A DNA stretch of 64,000 nt from Loripinus fragilis. Lineage: Eukaryota; Mollusca; Bivalvia; Lucinida; Lucinidae. Positions 11,568-22,161 of this stretch are shown in pieces. The stretch spans positions 18,407,509-18,471,508 of the forward strand of contig OZ026524.1 of the NCBI GenBank assembly GCA_964019695.1. The letters run 5' to 3'. The notes under the pieces were generated by a model. That model searched no databases. It had not been told where the DNA came from and was given only the letters and a program-made list of their open reading frames with translations. A program made the position numbers and the translations under genes. Position 1 is the first letter of the stretch, and every line of letters begins with the position of its first letter.

Positions 11568-11634
11568 GCAAACAGTGCAAAACCAGATCAGACGCCACAA
11601 AACGCGGCATTTGATCAGGTTCCCCACTGTTTGC
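11568..11634. repeat. 67-bp hairpin element, family H
   Basis: It begins GCAAACAGTGC and ends CACTGTTTGC. The inner arms AACCAGATCAGACGCC and GGCATTTGATCAGGTT pair imperfectly. Members of the same design lie at 13,631-13,696 and 32,360-32,426, with duplicates in copy 2 and one in the inverted segment. I recall this as one of the commonest short repeats of heterodont bivalves. Confidence 0.85.
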
Positions 11635-11742
11635 TTACAGAAGTTTCTTTTAAAATTTGAATAAAAATGAAAAACACCACCCAACAACCCAATTGATAAG
11701 GATGGGAATATATATTTGGTATAAATGAGTTAAGCTTCTCAA

Positions 11743-11815
11743 ATTCTAACATCTACAAGAGGCCCGAAAATTAAACCTACTGGATGAACTTTCGGGCCCT
11801 CTTGTACATAGTAGA
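11743..11815. repeat. ACAAGAGGCCCGAAA hairpin
   Basis: ACAAGAGGCCCGAAA (from 11,755) pairs with TTTCGGGCCCTCTTGT (to 11,805) across a 20-base loop. The pairing extends outward through TTCTAACAT and a slightly altered ATGTTAGAA. The outer arm is intact in copy 2 (43,053-43,125), so the change here is a point mutation in copy 1. Confidence 0.85.
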
Positions 11816-11884
11816 ATTTTTCGACCCAGTCAACAATTTTTCAGTAATGTTGGGGTTGGTTTTCCTGTGTTTAACACGTAAAGG
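11816..11884 (-). mobile_element. SINE 3'-end fragment, minus strand
   Basis: Read on the minus strand it contains ACACAGGAAAACCAACCCCA and ACTGAAAAATTGTTGACTGG. These match the 3' half of the complete SINE at 12,107-12,309. The tRNA-like head is missing. Confidence 0.65.
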
Positions 11885-12106
11885 AGATAAAAACCTAGAC
11901 TCACCTGTCTCAGTACAGGTTAGTTACAACGAGCAACCAAACACAGATCACCAATATTCTGTGACATTTAAAATACAGCCAGTGTATGACTCCCCTAGGA
12001 CCCTGGACCCGACTCATAAGATGATGTTGATAATATATTTCTTACGAATTCTGGGTAAGAAAAATGTTGCAATTTCAATTTTCAATTAAGATTATTAGCA
12101 CTTTCG

Positions 12107-12309
12107 TGGGAGCGCAGTGGCTCAGTGGTAGAGTGCTTGACTCGAGCCCGAGGGGCCGCGGGTTCGAGCCTCACCGGCGTCACTGTGTTGTGTCCTTGAG
12201 CAAGAACATTAATCTTAGCTTAGTACTGGTACAACCCAGGAAGACCCGTCCCTTCATAACTGAAAGATTGTTGAGGGGACGTAAAGAATCAAATCAAACA
12301 AACAAACAA
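12107..12309 (+). mobile_element. tRNA-derived SINE, complete, with 10-bp target duplication
   Basis: The 203-bp element starts TGGGAGCGCAG. An internal pol III promoter is visible, with an A box TGGCTCAGTGGTAGAG at 12,118-12,133 and a B box GGTTCGAGCC at 12,161-12,170. The body contains TTGTGTCCTTGAGCAAGA, which resembles the conserved central domain of several mollusc and fish SINEs (V-SINE/RUDI type, from memory). It ends in an AATCAAATCAAACAAACAAA tail. AGCACTTTCG occurs exactly on both sides (12,097-12,106 and 12,310-12,319) and is the target-site duplication. The head does not fold into a working tRNA because its acceptor ends do not pair. Confidence 0.93.
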
Positions 12310-12442
12310 AGCACTTTCGCTATGTGAAATAACCACTTCACACATATCTGTATCGCCATATCCAGTGCTAAGAATCTTTTACCTAACAAATAGGCTAAAG
12401 GGGCATACAAGTCTAAATACAGACTGTTTTACTGGTTCTTTA

Positions 12443-12648
12443 TATATGAGCCGCGACATGAGATTTCCAACAATTTGAAATGTGCGACCAGCAAAGGCTC
12501 AGACCAGCCTGTGAATATGCACAGTCTGGTCAGAGCCTTTGCTAGTCATTTGAACATTCTATGCTTGTTAAACTACTGACAGAACATCAATTGGAGCGTC
12601 TAAGCTTAAAAGGAGGCAGCAAAGGCTCGTTTGAGTCTACACTTATAA
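12443..12648. mobile_element. MITE family M, right part truncated
   Basis: It starts ATATGAGCCGCGACATGAGA. An internal near-perfect hairpin lies at 12,486-12,546, where AGCAAAGGCTCAGACCAG pairs with CTGGTCAGAGCCTTTGCT. The far terminal repeat is absent: the element stops after ACTTATAA and another hairpin (12,649-12,683) follows at once. The inverted relative at 39,280-39,512 still has both ends. Confidence 0.85.
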
Positions 12649-12683
12649 CAAGAAAAGATATGACAGTAAACTGCCATATCAAA
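12649..12683. repeat. Short hairpin GATATGGCA..TGTCATATC (family K)
   Basis: AGATATGACAGT and ACTGCCATATC form a short stem. The same motif, with the same TTTTCTTGTT flank, is at 25,606-25,637. It abuts the truncated MITE, so it may have inserted there. Confidence 0.6.
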
Positions 12684-13235
12684 GATCCGATCTCATTGAA
12701 GTGGTGGAAATTGAAATTGATTTGACTACATCAACAAATGTTCATACTAGTTTCTATATAAGTGTAAGGGAATGCCTAGATTGATGAAGAAATGGCGTAA
12801 AAGCTAACACCAAATGTTATTATTGTGTCCCTGTTGTCACAGTGTCACAAGCTTCCTATAATTCGAATTTTCGATAATTTGAAAATAAATCCCCAGTACC
12901 TATGACTTTGAAATTGCGAGATTCCACTGTATTTATATTTTATATTTATCAGTCAAGTGTCCATTTTCAATTTTACCGAACACGGCTGGTTTTCCAGTTA
13001 TTTTCAATTATTTCAGACATAACAGAGTTTTTGGAACAGGCAAAACTACAAATTCCCGCGCTTATCGTCATTGCGATAAATGTTTCACGTCATATAAACG
13101 TATAAGTAAACAAAAAGCGTTATTGGAGAACCACAAAACGGCTGTGCAAACGGGCATCAGAGTGGAAAACAGAGGTCCGACGTTTTGTTAGGGTCTGATC
13201 TGGATCTAAACAGTTTGCAAAGCACTAGTAGACAC
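12684..13235. other. Non-coding AT-rich sequence
   Basis: No gene, RNA or repeat recognised. It is identical to copy 2 apart from isolated substitutions. Confidence 0.45.
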
Positions 13236-13300
13236 AGCCACTTTTTACTTAGTGCTGGTTCAACCCATCCCAACATAACTGAAAAACTGTTTACTAGGTT
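13236..13300 (+). mobile_element. SINE 3'-end fragment, plus strand
   Basis: AGTGCTGGTTCAACCCATCC and ACATAACTGAAAAACTGTTT match the 3' half of the SINE at 12,107-12,309. The 5' head and the tail are absent or unrecognisable. Confidence 0.6.
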
Positions 13301-13630
13301 TAACTCATTACCACACATTTTTCCGCACTGCGAAATTACCAGCATGCAAAGAGTATTCCACTTTGTGTTAGCCTGACCTAGGCTCTGAGTTCAAGGAAAA
13401 CTACTGCTACTGGACACACATTTTCTCTGCATAATCTCCCTTCTTTGCTCAAACTCAGGTTGGCAAAAAATATCGTTTTGTTCCAGAAACGGTGCATGTT
13501 TTAACTTATGACCAATTGGTATGACTTGACCCTTTGTATACTGCTGATTTGACACAATAAACTTGGAATAGTCTATTGTATATGCCTTGGGATGGCGCGT
13601 AATAATTTTTCTTGGATATGGTTATCTTAA

Positions 13631-13696
13631 CAAACAGTGTGGACCCTGAGAAGATGCCACATTATGCGACAACTCATCCGGGTCCGTACTGCTTGT
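13631..13696. repeat. Hairpin element, family H
   Basis: CAAACAGTGTGGACCC at the left pairs with GGGTCCGTACTGCTTG at the right. The centre ATGCCACATTATGCGACA is weakly palindromic. Confidence 0.75.
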
Positions 13697-14225
13697 AAAA
13701 GTGTCTGTAAAAGTTTCTCGAATACAAGGGGCTAGCCAAATGTACATGTACTTTTCTTACGCATTTTCAACATAGAATTATGGATTATATCCCTCGAGCC
13801 ACAGAGTTGTAATCCATGCAATTATGCCGCGTAAAAATAAAAATGAATGAAACAAAATCCAGGTCAAGCCGAACCTAGTAATGCACGAAATTTACATGCA
13901 TATTTATTAGCTCAAGGTTGTAAGTCTGATTGGACAGTGTTATCGGCGGACAAAGCTGAAAGAAAAATGGGTATTAAGCTTTTACTAGGTGCTTCGTAGT
14001 CATGTTGGTGCCACCAAAATATTTGAAAATGGTATGACTGTATTTGTTCTTAGAATTTAGTGTTTTAAGATATGTGACCAGATAGCAATGAAGTAACTGA
14101 ATATGACCAACTATACATACTCTACCACGATGCTTCTGTAATACCCAGGATTTTACCTATGAAGGTCAAGATACGTCATTGCTACTCTGCTAATACTAGC
14201 TAACGGCATATTTATAAAAAAAATA
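13697..14225. other. Non-coding sequence, no feature recognised
   Basis: Only short open frames occur and I see no repeat structure. Confidence 0.4.
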
Positions 14226-14560
14226 TGACAGACAGACAGACAGACAGACAAATTCTTTTATTTAGGCTCAGGTCAAAACATAGATATAAGAACTAACTAC
14301 AATATCACACTACATAAATAATCAAACGAACGAGACATGGAGTGAAGCATTGGTATCTTGAGGACTTTTGGTCGGGTGCCGCCGCGTCAGCGCCAGTGCG
14401 ACATCAAGTGGAAACTTGAAGTCGCAGTGTCGCTGTAGCTGCGAGTTTGTCACAGTCTCTTTAGATTGGGGCGGGCACCGAGTGCCCTTGTAGGGAAGTG
14501 GAGGATGACAGCTGAAACTGTTAAACACAATTTCAAGGGAGGCGAGTATTAAGTAAAAAG
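14226..14560 (-). mobile_element. Probable LINE 3' terminus with (GTCT)n tail
   Basis: Read on the minus strand, an 80-codon open frame (14,564-14,322) is followed by a short 3' untranslated part, then CCTAAATAAAAGAATTTGTC and a GTCTGTCTGTCT tail. An AATAAA-like end plus a short microsatellite is the usual look of a CR1/RTE-type LINE end. The open frame itself is not recognisable, so the class is unassigned. Confidence 0.5.
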
Positions 14561-15585
14561 GCAATTGTTTGTATGCTTCGCTGCATATCAGGCACGTGCG
14601 CTCAACAGAGTGTTTTACCGTATTTACTAGCTAGCATGTATTATTATACAGTTTAACACCAAGATAGTAGGTGTGAGAGAACATATTGCACTCAGGGTGG
14701 CCCAAACTCCATGTATTTGGACGAAATATATGCGACTTATTTATTACAATAATTAGTCGCCTCAAAATATTAACATTCCTTAATGAAAAAAAGAGAAAAG
14801 AATCCAGTGCTTTAAAACTGAAACAGATGTCCCCTCCCAGAGCACTGATGGAAATTTATAAGAGCTGCTGTGAGCTAGTACTTCTTTCATGTAAAATAAC
14901 AACTACATTTGGACCAGTGACAGTTGCAGACATGATATGGAATCAAATCCAAGAAAAGTAAACTACTGTCAGTAGTCCAACTGTAAAGTTACCGCCATGC
15001 TGAAATATTTGAAATGTTGTACATGCATCTCATTGTGTTTGCTATCATAAACCTGAGAAAATATAATAAACTTGAAAAGTAAAATAAAAAAAAACTAAAT
15101 GACAAAATGAAGTAAGCTATATTTGCGTTCTTTGATCGTTGCTTTGGTGATCGAAAATTAGTGTTCCTCCCCTTGAAAAGACACGATCTGGTCGAAAATA
15201 ATCAACAGCATAGATCTAAGGAAAGGCAGTAATAACCATCTTCACCAGTGAAGATTTCGTCGTATCTACTATGCGCATCGCAACCATTGGTATGACAAAA
15301 TGGTAATTATATGATATAAGTGTAAGTTATTGTTTGGTTTGTGCGTCTGTGCGGGAAAATAACCCACGAAATTGAATGCAGGCTATATCCCTGTTCAATT
15401 TGTTCAATATTAAATAATTTTATGATAATTGCTAATCAGTAGCAACGATTGAATGGGTATTGGAATATCACTCAAAACAGACAGAACTTTATTTTGGAAT
15501 ATAGTTCCAAGGCAACTCGCAAGTGGCAGACATTTGAAAATACATTGAACTCGATTTATCAAAGAGATTTCCTGTCGTCTATAGA
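14561..15585. other. Non-coding sequence with one unexplained 91-codon ORF
   Basis: The plus-strand frame 14,686-14,961 is open in both duplicate copies. It has no recognisable domain, and an A-rich run follows at about 15,080. With so few differences between copies, conservation is uninformative. I do not call it a gene. Confidence 0.4.
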
Positions 15586-15700
15586 TTATCTACTGCAATA
15601 AACAAAGGGATTAGTGAGGAAGGCCAGACTGATTATCGACGCGTGTCGCGATGCCTGATCGATAAATAACCACTGGGATCGATCAGGGAATTTAAAAACA
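15586..15700 (+). repeat. Repeat family R, first member
   Basis: GATTATCTACTGCAATAAAC.. through GATCGATCAGGGAA recurs at 18,638-18,720 (CTCCAATAAACAAAGAGATT..GATCGATCAGGGAAA) with an internal deletion. A third diverged relative with ACGCGTGTCGATAAAGAGAT is at about 19,265-19,365. Nature unknown. Confidence 0.6.
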
Positions 15701-16787
15701 ATTACATGGTGATAAAAGTCGGCGTGGCCGTTTGTTTTCAAATTTGCACCACGCTATTATCAATGGACGATGGGTGTGGCCTTTTCCAAACTTTGCTGGT
15801 ATTGGTCAGATATAATTGTGTTTCATTTGAAGCAATAATGGATTTCACAAAACGCTCGTTTAATGGATGGGGGGGGGGGGGGTGCGCCAAACTGTCCAAT
15901 GACATTAATGACAATGTAGACCTGAATCAGGTGCTACAAAACGCAACTTATGTTCAAGTTATCGACTGTTTGCGTTATTCTCTTAAACAGTGATACGTCA
16001 CATCCTGCTCTGGATTATCGAGGCGCTTTACGCACTCGGTGAATACACTGGTAATTCTCCGCTATCGCTACATGTTATTTGTGAATTTATAACTTGCAAT
16101 ATCTCTTAAACTACTCAAAATTTTGCGTTGAAATTTCCAGAAGGTATTTGAAATATGATTTCCTTTCGATAAATAAAGTGTTATAAAAATAATCAGGCAT
16201 ATTTATGGATATATTATTGGTTAAAGTTTCGTGATTATGAACGCTTTTTAATAAGCGTCTGGCATTACTTTCACCGAGTATCTCAGCGGAGCTCTTCAGC
16301 GTAAAGTTACATAATGCCTAAAATACCCGGATGACTTAACAATAGATTGAGTTTTGTATGTAACATTGAAACATTTGAATAATTAAAATAGCATTTAATC
16401 TTAAATAGGAACGTCCAACTTTAATCATCCGCTGATAACCTTTGAAAATAGCTTGGGCCCAGAATGTAAGTCTAAATAAAACCTTGTAAGATTTATCCCC
16501 AACAAATATTAATCTAAACTAAGAAAACAAAAGGTGACTGTCCATCGATGCAATTGATGCTAATTGCTGTATAAACAAACAATCACAGTCAACCATTTTG
16601 TGATCTTTGGACCATGTAGGTTTACAGTAAGCTAAATGCCAATTAGCTAGAGTAATTACAGAGTAATTATGAACCAGTGGTGACTCGCCTCATTTATTTT
16701 CAATGGCAGTAATTTATAAAGTAGCATTTCAGTATGTGTTTATCTTATTTTTGGATTAATATGATAAGTAAGGAAAATGTAAAATAA
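15701..16787. other. Non-coding sequence with a poly-G run
   Basis: A run of Gs at about 15,868-15,881 is 5 bases shorter in copy 2. That shifts the frame of the 95-codon ORF spanning it and argues against coding. Nothing else recognised. Confidence 0.5.
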
Positions 16788-16970
16788 ATGAGATTTTTTC
16801 AGATTATAGTTTTAGTCCTTCTTGGATTCTGTGCATCAAACATGGAAACACCTCCTTCAGCGCGAAAACGTGGTTTCAAACTTGAGTTCGTTGGTGATAA
16901 TTCGGAGAAGGAAACTTTGCGTTCAAAAATTCAAAAAAATAAACAAATTACAAATGAACGAATGACCTAA
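16788..16970 (+). CDS. Candidate small ORF with signal-peptide-like start (60 aa)
   Basis: The frame starts MRFFQIIVLVLLGFCAS, a textbook hydrophobic leader with a small residue at the likely cleavage point. About 42 hydrophilic, lysine-rich residues follow, including PSARKRGFKLEFVGD. It ends at TAA, 5 bp before the repeat of family E begins. An alternative is that TTTTTTCAG just inside the frame is a splice acceptor and the reading frame is an exon or a transposon fragment; RGFKLEFVGDNSEKETLRSK has the look of a motif shared by repetitive invertebrate proteins. It is present unchanged in copy 2 (48,093-48,275). No promoter or upstream exon is recognised. Confidence 0.25.
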   Translation: MRFFQIIVLVLLGFCASNMETPPSARKRGFKLEFVGDNSEKETLRSKIQKNKQITNERMT

Positions 16971-16974
16971 AAAA

Positions 16975-17270
16975 ATATAAATGAAAAAATAAATTATTAT
17001 TTCTATTTATTTTTTTACTAAATGATTTATAATAAACATTAAGTAGCAAATATTGATCAATTTTTCTAAAATTTCGATATAAAGAAAAATTTCCAAAATA
17101 AAATTCTTTCATAATTTAAATTTTATTGCTCAGTTTTTGACTAAATTACCTAATAATTGATAGTGATTACAGAAAACCCCATATCAAAAACCAGATGGCC
17201 ACTGAACTGATGACAGGTGTCAATCATTTTCATAGTTAAATAGACAAGCCAATCAAATTAGAGATAAGCC
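16975..17270 (-). repeat. Repeat family E, member 1 (inverted)
   Basis: This 300-bp AT-rich unit reads, on the minus strand, from TTATCTCTAATTTGATTGGC through CAATAAAATTTAAATTATG to AATAAATTATTTTTTCATTT. It matches 19,743-20,045 and 22,563-22,862 on the plus strand at roughly 80-85 % identity. It is not palindromic, has no pol III boxes and no open frame. Family unknown. Confidence 0.85.
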
Positions 17271-17610
17271 TCAGGAGCTCCTGGAGATCTTCACAGCTTG
17301 AGTGCAAAACAGAAAGTGCCAGAATTGAGGCTTATTTTTCTTTATATACCCCACTCCTGCCTTTAATTCAAACAGTTTGAACGCATGTAAAAATAATCAT
17401 TAGCTAGTGCTGGCGTAGGCTGGCATAAATCTTCATCTAAAACCGTACTTGTTAACATTATAGGTAATTGTAACTGTTTGTGTGTACGAACAGCAAAGGC
17501 TCTAACGAGCCTGTGCATAAGCGCAGATTTGCCCCTTTGGTGTTCGACAATGCGATAGTCAGACCACCAATGTCATGTAAGTTTATGAGTTTATGTGGGT
17601 ACTGACTGAA
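17271..17610. other. Non-coding sequence between repeats E and F
   Basis: Contains CAGCAAAGGCTCTAACGAGC near 17,490, a fragment resembling the interior of family M. Nothing else recognised. Confidence 0.4.
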
Positions 17611-17806
17611 AAGCTGAAACACCTGCTGAATTCAGCGAGTTGCGGATCAGCAGATGTATACTAAAAAGCTGAACTGCAGAATTGCTGAATATTAGTTTAT
17701 TACTGTGTTTTATTCACAATATTGGCCAAGCATATTAATGCATTATTTAATTGTAATAATTGATTATTAATGAATTTGTAAATATGATGTTTTACGACCT
17801 AGCCGA
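17611..17806 (+). repeat. Repeat family F, member 1
   Basis: Imperfect reverse complement of 20,679-20,850. Shared landmarks are GCGAGTTGCGGATCAGCAGA and GTTTTACGACCTAGCCGA. The left half itself repeats AAGCTGAA and TGCTGAA motifs. It could be the two ends of one element with a 2.9-kb interior, but the interior has no gene. Confidence 0.8.
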
Positions 17807-18091
17807 TGTTATTATTGTCATATGGAGCTCTGTGCAAACGATCAGAATAGGGGCATTGTACATGTACTACTGAATTATAGTTTAATTGTCTACATGTGAT
17901 ACAATACCGGATGCACATTTTAAATAATTTGTGGGCCAGAAAAAATATAATCGCATATGCGCAAAAGTCTCTTATAAACGCCCATGCTAACGCTAGCTCG
18001 AGATCTGAATGTTGGTCTGAATCATCATGTACGTCCATTATTTGTGTATGCGACCAGCTAAGCTCTTGCTAGTCTGGACACCCAGCCGATG

Positions 18092-18092
<1 letters not shown>

Positions 18093-18136
<44 letters not shown>
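18093..18136 (+). repeat. (TATC)11 microsatellite
   Basis: Eleven uninterrupted units; the copy-2 counterpart at 49,398-49,457 has fifteen. The 139-codon open frame running through it here is broken in copy 2 by the 16-bp change. Confidence 0.95.
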
Positions 18137-18137
<1 letters not shown>

Positions 18138-18637
18138 CAAATGCACAAACTAAAGCTCAAAATCGCACGTGAAATCCTCCATCTTCATGCACGAAGGCGC
18201 GAAAATTATTTGAAATGCATGTCAATCAATAAAACAATAAAACAAACGAATCAGTTGTGCCAACATCGACAGCTCAGACGAGCCTACGCAAATACGGAGA
18301 CTCATCCGTGTAGTTGTCGGAGGCTCAGACAAATAAATATTCAAATAATATCGTCTAGCATATGCGCTACGTGCCAAAATAGAGATGATCTCAGCAGATA
18401 TTTCCGTTCACAGATCAATAATTTCACCAGTTCTCGTTGGTTTTAGTTGCCCAATGTAGTGTCCTGTCCCCTGATGCGCAGACTCACGAGACCTTTCACT
18501 GCTCATATACACAAATTATGGATGCAGGTGAAAAACTCAGATCTATATTTCAAACCGCAAGCCTCGCTGGGCTTGTATTGAAGGCGCATAAACTGGTCCA
18601 AATATTCTTCAAAAGGTGTTAAAGGCCTGCTGTTTTA

Positions 18638-18720
18638 GATTATCTACTCCAATAAACAAAGAGATTAGTGAGATAAGAAAGATCGATCAGGGAAAGGGTC
18701 AAAAGGTGTTTTAAAAACAC
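18638..18720 (+). repeat. Repeat family R, second member
   Basis: Matches 15,586-15,700 in the same orientation, lacking the central GACGCGTGTCGCGATGCC portion. Confidence 0.55.
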
Positions 18721-18919
18721 TTGGTTGCATGACAATGTGTGTGATTTTGACAACTGCCATTTTAAAATAATATTTATAAAGTGTTTATTGATATAAGTTG
18801 TTTGAATAAAAAAAAGCTTGGTTGTGAGTTACCCGCGATTTACCGTACCCGTGCTATTCCTTGCCAACAAAAATAATGCAATTTATGGTGTAAAGATCTC
18901 ATGTGTTGGCTTATATCAG

Positions 18920-19080
18920 GGGCAGATTGAGGATTTCTGGAAAAGGGGTTCATATTAATAAAGAGGGTTCGCTTTGCTGATTTTATCAATTTTTTATTAA
19001 ATATCCATTGAAATTGAAATAATTTGATCTCACTGAGACCAAATTATCTTGTTTTCATAGGATATTCTGAAATACATGTA
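18920..19080 (+). repeat. Repeat family G, member 1
   Basis: GGCAGATTGAGGATTTCTGG.. with an internal palindrome AATTTGATCTCACTGAGACC / CCAAATTATC-type stem. The relative at 26,605-26,825 carries GGTCTCACTGAGGCCAAATG and ends with a GAATCCGCCTC block that complements its own GGATTCAGG start, so the family is a hairpin element. Confidence 0.6.
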
Positions 19081-19742
19081 AGCGTGGTGTTCAAAATAAC
19101 AGCATCATTGAGGCGGTTCTTTTGAGCACCCACAACATATGTTCTTCTAGCCCCGCTTGAAACATTAGCATTTACGATTAAATGGTGGTTTTGCATATGT
19201 CCAAACGGTAGCATATATCTGCATTGCTGACATTTTGTATATTCGTGTCCAGTTCCCCAATTATCGAACGCGTGTCGATAAAGAGATTAAGTAATGAAGT
19301 GGCTCTAAACTTGCTACTGTAAATCGACACGTGTCCCGATACCTGATTGATTAATAAACAACCTCTTAGTCAATAGAAAGTATACAAATTACAATGCAAT
19401 CATAATAGATAAGTTGAAAAGGGCACGATATGCATTGTGGTAATTTATAACATCCTTGAAAAAAGCAGCTGCGAAATTAGGAGCAGAAAACTACTAAAAA
19501 ACATTAACCCTTCTTATACTGGATGTTGTATGCACTACATTCTATGCAATTAATTTACAGGATTTAATAGCGCGTAATTTACGAGCAGAGTTGAAAAGTG
19601 TAGATTCGGATCGGCTGGTTTCTCAGTAGCTACACCTTTTCAAAACAGGGTATACCAGAGTTTAGTATGGAAAAAAATTAACTTATCAGGAAAGCAGAAG
19701 ACTTGCAGGAGTGGATCATATATGGATAAATAAGCTCTTGAG

Positions 19743-20045
19743 GATTATCCCTAATTTGATTGGTTTATCTATTCAACTGTGAAAATGATTGACAAATGTT
19801 ATCAGCTCAGAGGCCATATGCTTTTGTCATATGCGGTATTATGCTATCACTAACAATTATTGGAAAATTTAGTCAAAACCTAAGCAATAAAATTTGAATT
19901 TTGAAAGAATTGTATTTTGGATATTTTTCTTAATATCGAAATTTTACAATAATAGATCAATATTTGCTACTAAATGTTTAATTATAAATGTTTAGTAAAA
20001 TAATAAATAGAAATAATCATTTATTTTTTCATTTATATTTTCTTA
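19743..20045 (+). repeat. Repeat family E, member 2
   Basis: Plus-strand member of the family at 16,975-17,270 (inverted) and 22,563-22,862 (direct). The homology to member 3 continues past the unit through AAAAAGGTTGTTTATTGTGA to about 20,115 and resumes at 20,480. An insertion (20,116-20,470) therefore split an ancestral longer repeat. Confidence 0.85.
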
Positions 20046-20115
20046 CTTGGGGATTTATAACATTCTTGTTTTCAAACCATTAAAAAGGTTGTTTATTGTG
20101 ACAAAATGGACAAAG

Positions 20116-20470
20116 GATAGATATTCTTTATTCTTTATTTCCTCCATAATGAAGAGTTCACAATACAAAGAATGATACAAATACAAAACAACATACTAAC
20201 AATGAATATATCAAACATGTGATCAGATTTATGAAATAAGAGATACATGCACTAATGCATTCAAAATTATGATCAATGTACAGATATAAGGCATAAAGAA
20301 GCAGCTCGTCTCCTCCTGTATGCGTTTATAACTGCGTAAACGTATATACAATATATATACAAGGGGTTTCTACCCACATGAGACAGTAAACATTCACTCA
20401 TGCCAACGATATATACAACTAAAATATTCGACAAAAGCAGCGAATAGCAAACCACTTAAGTGAAATAGTC
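20116..20470 (-). mobile_element. Possible LINE 3' terminus inserted in the E-repeat unit
   Basis: On the minus strand it ends with CTCTTCATTATGGAGGAAAT, then AAAGAATAAAGAATATCTAT. This is the same ending as 36,078-36,190, where a GATA microsatellite follows. It interrupts sequence that is continuous in the member at 22,863-22,990, which supports an insertion. Its 60-codon open frame is not identifiable. Confidence 0.5.
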
Positions 20471-20479
20471 TATGAGATG

Positions 20480-20678
20480 ATATCAATTACATAATTACAG
20501 AGATGTTCCATGCAGATGAGTTCATAAAGCAAAGGCTCAAAAAAGAGAATGCTCAGGTGAACTTGTAAACTACGATTTATAAACATTATATTGCAAAAAA
20601 AAAATGAAAAAGAAAAGCTCATCTGATCTATCGCATCTCTTATATTAGATGTTTATACTAAAATAAAAACTATCAAGT
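20480..20678 (+). repeat. Single-unit seed of the hairpin array found at 23.0-24.1 kb
   Basis: ATTACATAATTACAGAGATG, then GCAAAGGCTCAAAAAAGAGA and AAAGCTCATCTGATCTATCG, correspond to 22,985-23,170. Only about one hairpin unit is present here, against about nine downstream. Confidence 0.75.
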
Positions 20679-20850
20679 TCGGCTAGGTCGTAAAACACCA
20701 TATTTATTAATCAAATATTACATTTGAATAAAGTATTAACAAGGCCAATATTTAGACCAACTAATATTCAGCAATTCAGTAGTTCAGCTTTTCGGTATAC
20801 ATCTGCTGATCCGCAACTCGCTGAGTTCAGCAGGTTTTTCAGCTTTTTAG
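20679..20850 (-). repeat. Repeat family F, member 2 (inverted)
   Basis: Inverted partner of 17,611-17,806; TCTGCTGATCCGCAACTCGC is the shared core. Confidence 0.8.
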
Positions 20851-21040
20851 TATGACCCGTTTAGGTGTTGCGAAATAGTAGTGATGGCATTTTATGCTGT
20901 ATATCACCAGGGTCTAGACTGCTTCATTTTTCACATTAGAAATGAATGAATTTGTCGTGCCAAACATTTTGACAACAAACATTTGCCTCCAGCTCCCATA
21001 CATTTATCTATTTCCAGTAATAAATGTTAATATAACATTT

Positions 21041-21232
21041 CTGCTCAGTGTTAGGAGTGCATGCTAGACTTGAGACCGAAGGGTTGCGCGTTCGAGCCTC
21101 ACCGGCGTCACTGCGTTGTGTCCTTGAGCAAGAAAATTAATCCTTGCTTGGTACTGGTTAAACACAGGAAGACTCGTCCCGACATAACTGAAATTGCTGA
21201 CTTGGACGTAAATAATCAAATCAAACAAACAT
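21041..21232 (+). mobile_element. tRNA-derived SINE, older copy
   Basis: The B box GCGTTCGAGCC, the central TTGTGTCCTTGAGCAAGA and the AATCAAATCAAACAAACA tail align with 12,107-12,309. The A box is degraded (GCTCAGTGTTAGGAGTGC) and several indels occur. No clear target duplication is seen, so this is an older insertion of the same family. Confidence 0.85.
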
Positions 21233-22161
21233 TTATTCGTGAACAGTAGCAGGGTCAGTGAGATGGTTCTTTTGAGTACCCACAACATATGTCATGAGTG
21301 CTCAAAAGAGCGCCGCCATGCGCTGATCCGGATCAGTATCTTTGATAAAAAGAAGTTAAAATAAATTCTCACATTTGACTTGAAATTATCTAGATGCTCC
21401 ACGAGTCTCCTTGTATATGAGACTATTATTGATATGGCCTTCACTGTCTTCATCAGCAGAAAACAGATGTCAAGACATTCAGATAGATCAAAGGCGTTTC
21501 ATATTTATATATCTAATGACATGATTATTAAATCGCTGCAGGAGGTGAAAGGAATTTTGGTGACAGGGTGGTCTGTTTTGTGTTATTACGTAATGTTGGG
21601 CATCTGGTTTTAATATATGAATGTCGAAAACGTCGTGATGTGGAATTTCTTTAAAATATTCAGTGGATAAAATATTGTTTTAATGAAAGGATTTCATGTG
21701 TATTTCGGAATTTTACTTTTTTATTTACGGTTTGCATGCTTGGTATTTTTGAATAATTTTGCCATCTGCTATTTTTCAAACGAAAGAAAAAAATCGAGGA
21801 AACCACCAGCGTGTCTGACCGTTTTGGCCAATACAAAACTGATCTTGGTCTAAACTGTTTGCCAGGTAAGCAGCAGACCACAAAAGAAATCGTCATCCGG
21901 TGCATTCTCTAGTAAAGTAAATCTAATTATGCAAGACGTATTTTGCCGTCTTATTCACACGTTAGTACGCTTCCTTGGATACCGGCTTGCTTCTGAAAAC
22001 GAAAGGTCGTAAATAGATCTACTCCTCTGAGCCGAAACCCAAATTCCCCACTGGAGCAAAGTCGGATATTCTTGGCGTGATGAAATGAAACTCCCCACAG
22101 AGGTGTACTTCCGGTTCTGCCTTCAATCCAAGTGTGCTTCAAAAACATCACCGTCGGAATC
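21233..22161. other. Non-coding sequence with a short inverted GAGTACCCACAAC motif
   Basis: TTTTGAGTACCCACAACATATG at about 21,270 and GAGTGCTCAAAAGAGC at 21,296 form a small hairpin. A similar TTTTGAGCACCCACAACATA occurs at 19,120 and a related motif at 30,800-30,850, so this is another dispersed short family. No gene. Confidence 0.5.

Noticed and set aside
12107..12182. Possible functional tRNA gene
   Set aside because: A and B boxes are present, but the acceptor ends do not pair and a SINE body with a tail and target duplication follows.
14686..14961. 91-codon ORF followed by an A-rich run, perhaps a processed pseudogene
   Set aside because: No recognisable protein, no flanking target duplication, and the A-rich run lies more than 100 bp beyond the stop.
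15706..15993. 95-codon ORF across the G-run
   Set aside because: The 5-base difference in the G-run shortens it to 63 codons with a different end in copy 2.
18027..18446. 139-codon plus-strand ORF, the longest in the window
   Set aside because: It runs through the TATC microsatellite. The 16-bp longer repeat in copy 2 breaks the frame, and the translation has no domain features.
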